This document shows, piece by piece, positions 46,632 through 51,606 of a stretch of 51,606 nucleotides of DNA (positions are counted from its first letter, which is position 1; every line of letters starts with the position of its first letter). Both the position numbers and the translations under genes were made by a program. The stretch is from Candidatus Zixiibacteriota bacterium. Lineage in GTDB: Bacteria > Zixibacteria > MSB-5A5 > GN15 > PGXB01. The stretch is from NCBI GenBank assembly GCA_026397505.1, contig JAPLUR010000053.1:1-51606 (forward strand). The letters run 5' to 3'. The notes under the pieces are model-generated. The model had not been told where the DNA came from. It did no database searches and was given only the letters and a program-made list of their open reading frames with translations.

Positions 46632-46649
46632 AGGGACCGTCCTGTCCCT
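46632..46649. promoter_or_regulatory. Inverted repeat in front of the KAP-TIR gene
   Basis: AGGGAC (46632-46637) and GTCCCT (46644-46649) flank a six-base loop. A TATAAT box lies on the minus strand at 46617-46612, close to the repeat, without a matching -35 box. It could be an operator or part of the ompA-side terminator. The gap before it holds nothing else. Confidence 0.4.
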
Positions 46650-46673
46650 ACATCTTTGTCCGGCTGTATGGTA

Positions 46674-48251
46674 CTACTGCAATATAATCATATCTATCCT
46701 TCTATTCTTGGCTCTTCCGTCCGGCGTGTCGTTGGTCGCCACCGGTTTGTCCGAGCCGTAACCGGCCGCCTGAATCCGGTCCGCCGGAATCGCCATCGTC
46801 TGCCTGAAATACTGCATCACCGAAAAGGCCCGTTTCTCCGAAAGGCGCGTATTGGCCACCGCATCTCCCCTGTTGTCGGTATGCCCTTCGATCATGATCT
46901 TCGATTCCGGAAACATGCTGAGAATCTCCTGCACTTTTTTCAGAAGCGGGACATGCTCGTCCTTGATATCGCTCTTGCTGACATCAAACGACATCCCCGG
47001 CAACCGCAGCACCAGATCGTTGGCCGAATTGAGAAATACCTCTCCCTCGGAGGGATTAATCAGCGCCTTGGCGGCATTCAGTTTTTCCTCCTTGGCCTGG
47101 CGTAACGCCAATTCCGCCGATACTTCCGCCTGCGATTTGGCCAACTCGTCCGCTTTGGCCGTGGTAGCCGCGATTACGCTATCCATGGAACCCTTGTTCT
47201 TCATCAGCTCGGCCACTTTCATATCCAGCTCTTTTGCCAGAACCATCGGGTCTTTCGATTCTTCTCGCGAGCCGAACCTCGTCATAGTTGCGCTCAACTG
47301 CTCCACCAGCGTGGTCGCTTTCTCCTCCGCCTGTTTTCCCTGCGCCTCTGATGCTTGTGCCAGAGAGGTTGTCTCCCCCTTCAGGCTTCTGATCGCCGCC
47401 GTCAGGCTGTCCGCCGCCGCGGTCGGGCCGTTATCGAAATGAAGCAGATCAATTCCCGCCGCGGTCGCCGCTTTTTGCATCTCAATTTCATACCCCAGCA
47501 TCAACTTTTCCCACGCCTGGTCATTTCGCGATAGAGCACGCACCGACATGGCGATATTCGAGGCGTGACGCGCCTCATATTCGGCCCGGGCGGCAAGTTC
47601 GAGCGATTCCTTACGGTTGTAGCGATCCTTGGTCAGAACGTCATTGGCTTTCTCGCGAGCCGTACGGGCTTTATCGAGCGTAGTGAGCGCATGCTTGGGC
47701 GCTTCATCGGCCACCGCCGTCGCAATCAGCTTATCGGCGCTTCCCAGAATATCGACCCGGATAGCCTCCAATTCGGCATTATCAAAGAACGGCCCCGCCT
47801 TTTCCGCCTCTTTAAGCCCGCCCTTGACATTGCCCGACTCTACTTTCTCGGTTGCCTTCATGAATTGCGTTTCGGCGGTCTGATAGAGGGTCGGCACCAG
47901 CACCGGCGCCTTCGCTTTGAGCGCCTTGTTGCGCGGCTCCATATATTCCGAGAGCGACAATTTAGCCACGCCCGATGCCTTGATCGCATTCTCGGCGTAA
48001 CTGCGGAAATCAGCCACAAGATTATCAATCGACTGCTGCTTTTTCTGCAATTCCACCGCCTGCTTGATTTCCGCCATTTTGTTTTCAGCGTTGAGATAAG
48101 TTTTCGGGGCAAATACCGGCGCTTCGACCGCCTTGGCCGAATCGAGAAGCGATTCCAGCTCCTTCATCGGGGCTGTCCCCTGCGCCATAGCCGGGCTCTG
48201 CATGATTATCACACACAGCAACCCCAGCACAAACGTCATCGAGGTTTTCAT
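46674..48251 (-). CDS. OmpA-family outer-membrane protein with long coiled-coil region
   Basis: This protein has 525 residues from the ATG at 48251, which has AGGAG in front; the frame opens at 48317. A signal peptide (MTFVLGLLCVIIMQSPAMA) precedes about 370 residues rich in Ala, Glu and Lys (for example AENKMAEIKQAVELQKKQQS and KADELAKSQAEVSAELALRQ), which suggest coiled-coil helices. From about residue 425 the OmpA C-terminal domain follows, with MIEGHTDNRGDAVANTRLSE, AAGYGSDKPVATNDTPDGRA and the end RRIDMIILQ. This domain binds peptidoglycan and anchors the outer membrane. A helical spacer between anchor and membrane would reach across the periplasm. It fits the diderm picture from lpxH. 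Confidence 0.9.
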   Translation of the reverse strand: MKTSMTFVLGLLCVIIMQSPAMAQGTAPMKELESLLDSAKAVEAPVFAPKTYLNAENKMAEIKQAVELQKKQQSIDNLVADFRSYAENAIKASGVAKLSLSEYMEPRNKALKAKAPVLVPTLYQTAETQFMKATEKVESGNVKGGLKEAEKAGPFFDNAELEAIRVDILGSADKLIATAVADEAPKHALTTLDKARTAREKANDVLTKDRYNRKESLELAARAEYEARHASNIAMSVRALSRNDQAWEKLMLGYEIEMQKAATAAGIDLLHFDNGPTAAADSLTAAIRSLKGETTSLAQASEAQGKQAEEKATTLVEQLSATMTRFGSREESKDPMVLAKELDMKVAELMKNKGSMDSVIAATTAKADELAKSQAEVSAELALRQAKEEKLNAAKALINPSEGEVFLNSANDLVLRLPGMSFDVSKSDIKDEHVPLLKKVQEILSMFPESKIMIEGHTDNRGDAVANTRLSEKRAFSVMQYFRQTMAIPADRIQAAGYGSDKPVATNDTPDGRAKNRRIDMIILQ

Positions 48252-48358
48252 ATATTTCTCCTGTAAAAAAATTCCTTCCGACCCGAAAATATTGCGAGTT
48301 TTAAACAGAAATCGCAATAGAAAAGAATCGGTGTGAACAGCCGAACCGCCCGGCGCTC

Positions 48359-49222
48359 TCAGACGCCCTTTTTCTGAACCAGATATACCCCCGCAACAAT
48401 CATCACCGCTCCGATAATCGTGATAAGAGTTAATTTTTCATCCAGAAGCGGAATCGCCGCTATGGTGGTCACGACCGGTTCGATATATATATATACCCCT
48501 ACTTCCGTCGCCCCTTTGCGCGAAAGCCCCTCCAGCCAGAACCAGTGCGCCAGCCCGAGACAGAATACCCCCAGGAAAATCAAAGCCAGGATTATCCCCG
48601 GAGGCAGACTCAGTATTTTCGAGACCGGCGTAGTAAATGCCGCATAACCGTTCAGTATCAATGCCGGCATTATCAGTATCGCCATCGAGACCGCCAGCGG
48701 ATTATTCCGCCGCGTGATATTACGGGTCATGATCGTATAAATTCCCCAGGTGATACTGCTCGAAAGTATAATCCAGTCCCCGACTGAACTCAGCCACCCC
48801 AGGCTGTCGAGCTTCCCTTTTGATATCAGTAGCACCACGCCCAGCGTTGCCACCGTTATGCCGACCAGTTTGATTGTCGAGAGCTTCTCCTTGAGAAAAA
48901 CACGCGACATCATGGCGATAAATACCGGTATGGTCGCTACCAGCCAGGCGGTATTGGTGGCGCTGGTATATATCAGGCCGAAAGCCTGAATGAGAAAATG
49001 AACGGCCAGAACGACAGCGGCAATCAGAATAATCAAATAATCCGCTTTCTTGAAACTGATATCTATTTTCTTGAAAAGTATTACCAGATACAGGACAGGC
49101 GTTCCCAGAAGCAGCCTCAATGCGATTATTTCCACCGGCGAGAGATACGCCAGGGCCATCTTGGTCGCCACAAAGGAAAGCCCCCAGAATATGACGGTCA
49201 GAAGCAGCAGAAGATTAATCAT
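48359..49222 (-). CDS. EamA/DMT-family transporter, paralogue 1
   Basis: This 287-residue protein has ten hydrophobic segments typical of a 10-TM EamA permease, with two internal repeats. Blocks such as LLGTPVLYLVILFKKI, YTSATNTAWLVATIPVFIAM and SSVGDWIILSSSITWGIYTI are shared with the next gene upstream, so the two are paralogues. The substrate is not predictable; family members move amino acids, nucleotides or other small metabolites. It is only two bases from the neighbouring paralogue. No regulatory element is visible in the short intergenic gap. Confidence 0.88.
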   Translation of the reverse strand: MINLLLLLTVIFWGLSFVATKMALAYLSPVEIIALRLLLGTPVLYLVILFKKIDISFKKADYLIILIAAVVLAVHFLIQAFGLIYTSATNTAWLVATIPVFIAMMSRVFLKEKLSTIKLVGITVATLGVVLLISKGKLDSLGWLSSVGDWIILSSSITWGIYTIMTRNITRRNNPLAVSMAILIMPALILNGYAAFTTPVSKILSLPPGIILALIFLGVFCLGLAHWFWLEGLSRKGATEVGVYIYIEPVVTTIAAIPLLDEKLTLITIIGAVMIVAGVYLVQKKGV

Positions 49223-49224
49223 AA

Positions 49225-50106
49225 TCAGACATCATGCTCGTTGACTCTTATGCGGCCGAATTTCTCGGAAATATATACGGCCGCAACTATAAAAAGGGCG
49301 CCCAACACCAGCCAGAAAGTAATCGCTTCTTTCAGAAATATTGTGGCCCCTATCATGGTGAATAGCGGTTCCAAATAGAGATATATTCCGACCTCGCCCG
49401 CCGGCTTCCGGGCCAGCCCCTCCGACCATGACCAGAACGAAATCGCCAGACACCCCACGCCGAGAAAAGCGACTGCCATTACACCGTCCCCGGCCATTCT
49501 GGAATAAACCGTGGCGCCGCTTACTATCAGACTGTATGGTACAATCACCATCCCCGCCAGCGCAATCAGCCAGAAAGTCGCCACCAGAGGGTCAAGCCCC
49601 CGGGCGAGCTTCCGATTGACAATGGTATAAAGCGCCCAGGTGACACAACTCCCCAGTACAATCCAGTCGCCGACCGAGGAAATCCACTCAAGCGACCCCA
49701 AATCTCCTTTTGAAACCAGGAAAATCACTCCGATCGTCGCCAGAATCACACCAAAAATCTGGTAATTCCCGAATGACTCCTTTAGAACGAAAAAGGAAAG
49801 AATGGCGATAAATATCGGCGCTGTGGTCAAAATCCAGGCGGTATTGGTGGCCGTCGTCGTCATCATCCCGGTTGCCATCACCCAGAAATGAAGGAATAAA
49901 ATCCCGGCGGCCAGAATTAGATATTTCAGCTGCCCCTTAAAATTGAACGAGAGCCTTTTGAAAAGGATAATTATGAACAGGGTCAGGCCGCCAAGTACAA
50001 ATCGGGCGGCGATGAGCTCTACCGGGGTGAGATATTTGAGTGAGACCTTTATGGCAATATACGAAAACCCCCAGAAAAGTACTGCAATCAGTAAATATAT
50101 CGACAT
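49225..50106 (-). CDS. EamA/DMT-family transporter, paralogue 2
   Basis: This protein has 293 residues from the ATG at 50106; the longer open frame to 50256 overlaps the divergent transporter and is rejected. The N-terminus SIYLLIAVLFWGFSYIAIKV opens a ten-helix EamA permease. Repeated blocks (MTTTATNTAWILTTAPIFIA, SSVGDWIVLGSCVTWALYTI) align with paralogue 1, which lies directly downstream. The substrate is unknown. The ATG faces the start of a third EamA gene on the other strand with about 46 bases between them, so both share a small promoter region. Confidence 0.88.
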   Translation of the reverse strand: MSIYLLIAVLFWGFSYIAIKVSLKYLTPVELIAARFVLGGLTLFIIILFKRLSFNFKGQLKYLILAAGILFLHFWVMATGMMTTTATNTAWILTTAPIFIAILSFFVLKESFGNYQIFGVILATIGVIFLVSKGDLGSLEWISSVGDWIVLGSCVTWALYTIVNRKLARGLDPLVATFWLIALAGMVIVPYSLIVSGATVYSRMAGDGVMAVAFLGVGCLAISFWSWSEGLARKPAGEVGIYLYLEPLFTMIGATIFLKEAITFWLVLGALFIVAAVYISEKFGRIRVNEHDV

Positions 50107-50152
50107 AAGGCCTATGTTTCCATATATTGAATGGCCAATATACGATAAATTT

Positions 50153-51043
50153 ATGGTAAACCAAGGTACTTTATATCTGTCGCTCTTAGTCGCCACTTTC
50201 GCGGTCTCCTGGGCGGCGGTGCTGATCAAACTGGCCGATGCTTCTCCTCTGCCCATCGCTTTCTACCGGATGGGCATGGCGGCACTGATTCTGGCAATCC
50301 CCGCTCTGCCCAAAATGCGTCAGACTTTCCGCATTCTCACCCGCAAGCAGATTGGACTGCTTGTGCTATCAGGTATAGTCCTTGGACTCCACTTTGCCTT
50401 CTGGGTCACTTCCCTCTTCTATACCACTATCTCCAATTCAACCATTCTCGTCGCCACCCAACCGATTTTTATCCTGGCCATGGAGGCGGCGATCCTGAAA
50501 GATAAAATTCCGGTTCGATCCGTTGTCGGCATGGTCGTTGCAATCATCGGGATGGCCGTGATCTCGCGCGGCGACCTGCACCTCGGTAAAGAATACATCA
50601 TCGGTGATATCCTGGCCCTTATCGGCGCCTTCTGCGCCGGAACCTACCTTTTCATCGGGCGGCAACTCCGCGCCCGCATCGACAACCTCGGCTATATCCT
50701 GCCTGTTTATACGATTTCCGCCCTGACACTTCTGATTATCTCTCTGGCTTACGGCGAGAATATGACCGACTACCCGGCCAGGAGCTGGATAATTTTTCTC
50801 CTGCTGGCCATCATCCCGACCGTTCTCGGACATTCGCTCTACAACTGGCTTCTAAAATATGTCCCGGCTCACATGGTAGCCACCACCATCCTGGGCGAGC
50901 CGATCGGCGCCACTATCCTGGCCATATTCTTCTTTAACCAGATTCCCGGCTGGTGGACCGTGGTCGGCGGGGCTTTGATTCTCTCTGGAATTTTTGTTGT
51001 TCTCTCCCGTGGGAAAGAGAAAATGGCAGTTATAGCGGAGTAG
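50153..51043 (+). CDS. EamA/DMT-family transporter, third member
   Basis: This protein has 296 residues from the ATG at 50153; the frame is open further upstream, and an ATG at 50114 is possible. It begins LYLSLLVATFAVSWAAVLIK and has ten hydrophobic segments, with SPLPIAFYRMGMAALIL and TTISNSTILVATQPIFILAM as the first-repeat markers. It is a more distant relative of the two minus-strand paralogues. The substrate is unknown. No clear ribosome-binding site is present at either start. It is followed after about 130 bases by an outer-membrane protein gene. Confidence 0.88.
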   Translation: MVNQGTLYLSLLVATFAVSWAAVLIKLADASPLPIAFYRMGMAALILAIPALPKMRQTFRILTRKQIGLLVLSGIVLGLHFAFWVTSLFYTTISNSTILVATQPIFILAMEAAILKDKIPVRSVVGMVVAIIGMAVISRGDLHLGKEYIIGDILALIGAFCAGTYLFIGRQLRARIDNLGYILPVYTISALTLLIISLAYGENMTDYPARSWIIFLLLAIIPTVLGHSLYNWLLKYVPAHMVATTILGEPIGATILAIFFFNQIPGWWTVVGGALILSGIFVVLSRGKEKMAVIAE

Positions 51044-51174
51044 TCTCCTCTTAATCGGCTTTTCCGCAATATTCCATCGTTCGAGAAAGATCCCTCCGAA
51101 TTGCCTTGACAATTAGCCGACAGGCAATATAATTGGAATTGGCAAGAATCATCATTGTAAATGACGGAGGTCTT

Positions 51175-51606
51175 ATGTTCAGGAGTCGCCTCATAATTAT
51201 TTTATTGGCCATCAGTACGCTAATGTTTGCTCTGGTTCCGCCTGCCTTTGGAGGGGTCAAAGCCAAACCCAAAGGCATATTTGCTTTGAAGATTGGACTT
51301 CTTGGTTCCGGGCCAGTGGGATTCGAGGAGGAAATAGGAAAGTGGATGAAAGAGAATGGACTTGCCGTGGGAATTGCCCTTGATTATCCGGTCACCAAAC
51401 GGCTCTATCTGGGGATTTTTGCTGATGTCCACAGCATAAAAATCCCAAGAAACCTCCCGTTCTGGGTGAATTCAGGCAAAGAAGATACCAAGGACCTTCT
51501 CAATTTCGGTTTTTCATTTAAAATGAGGGCAACTGAGCAAGGCCGCGCGCTTGTCTTTCGCCCCGGTATAGGATTCGGATATGCCATTCTCAAAGATATG
51601 CCATAT
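51175..51606 (+). CDS. Probable outer-membrane beta-barrel protein, N-terminal part (cut by window edge)
   Basis: The ATG at 51175 has ACGGAGG in front. At least 144 residues are visible before the window ends. A signal peptide (LIIILLAISTLMFALVPPAFG) is followed by LKIGLLGSGPVGFEEEIGKW and YLGIFADVHSIKIP, alternating patterns that suggest an outer-membrane barrel, as in many FCB proteins, with RALVFRPGIGFGYAIL at the end. The rest lies outside the window. I recognise no precise family. Confidence 0.6.
   Translation, partial: MFRSRLIIILLAISTLMFALVPPAFGGVKAKPKGIFALKIGLLGSGPVGFEEEIGKWMKENGLAVGIALDYPVTKRLYLGIFADVHSIKIPRNLPFWVNSGKEDTKDLLNFGFSFKMRATEQGRALVFRPGIGFGYAILKDMPY

Noticed and set aside
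45938-46687. 249-residue plus-strand open frame opposite the KAP-TIR gene
   Set aside because: It is antisense to Walker A and Walker B coding sequence; Ser/Arg-rich translation without any recognisable domain.
49943-50152. N-terminal extension of the plus-strand EamA gene
   Set aside because: It overlaps the start of the divergent EamA gene and is not hydrophobic like the family start.
50107-50256. N-terminal extension of the second minus-strand EamA gene
   Set aside because: It overlaps the third EamA gene and precedes the normal first membrane helix, which begins at 50106.

Overview
The window looks like chromosomal DNA of an uncultured diderm bacterium of the Fibrobacteres-Chlorobi-Bacteroidetes (FCB) superphylum, most plausibly a Zixibacteria-like lineage. 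The outer membrane is implied by lpxH, an OmpA-family protein, a lipoprotein and a barrel-like protein. The FCB placement rests on a secreted dockerin/FISUMP protein and on a TPR-GAF-sigma54 regulator; it comes from remembered protein style, not from a tree. No rRNA, tRNA, CRISPR array, transposase or integrase was seen.

Layout. (1) 1-22 kb, all on the minus strand: a long housekeeping block. Read in its own direction it runs tilS-hpt-ftsH-folE-[inserted AAA ATPase]-folP-cdaA-obg-dprA-ptsH-ptsI-phosphosugar isomerase-lpxH-panC-five membrane-protein genes of unknown function-NDP-sugar nucleotidyltransferase-metK-ahcY (cut by the window edge). (2) 22.1-24.35 kb: purL on the plus strand, back to back with tilS, each with a recognisable sigma70-type promoter. 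(3) 24.35-30.3 kb: an AT-richer accessory stretch with several palindromic intergenic elements, a membrane-anchored unknown, a TPR protein, a dockerin-FISUMP secreted protein flanked by two 66/70-identical palindromic repeats, a seven-bladed propeller lipoprotein and a metallophosphoesterase. (4) 30.4-35 kb: a DUF2007-like protein, then plus-strand panD, a GlmU-type uridylyltransferase, a small exported protein, a LytR_C protein, rsfS and rho. (5) 35.1-41 kb, minus: a fusion of two HTH units to an aconitase/LeuC-like domain with a degenerate active site, an overlapping HIT hydrolase gene, a 20-residue Lys-rich mini-gene with its own terminator, and a 976-residue sigma54 activator with a small secreted protein in front. 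(6) 41.2-48.3 kb, minus: a DUF362 ferredoxin-like protein, two abutting GNAT genes, small unknowns, a KAP NTPase carrying a C-terminal TIR-like domain, and an OmpA-family protein. (7) 48.4-51.6 kb: three EamA-type permeases and the start of an outer-membrane-type protein.

How the genes work together. metK and ahcY form the SAM cycle; panC and panD serve pantothenate synthesis; folE and folP serve folate; EI and HPr without any EII suggest a regulatory phosphotransferase chain; cdaA makes c-di-AMP. The best candidates for undescribed biology are the HTH-aconitase fusion (cluster cysteines kept, several catalytic positions replaced, so possibly an Fe-S-sensing regulator) and the KAP-TIR protein (a probable NAD-linked immune ATPase). 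Next are the five-gene membrane operon and the orphan ATPase inserted between folE and folP.
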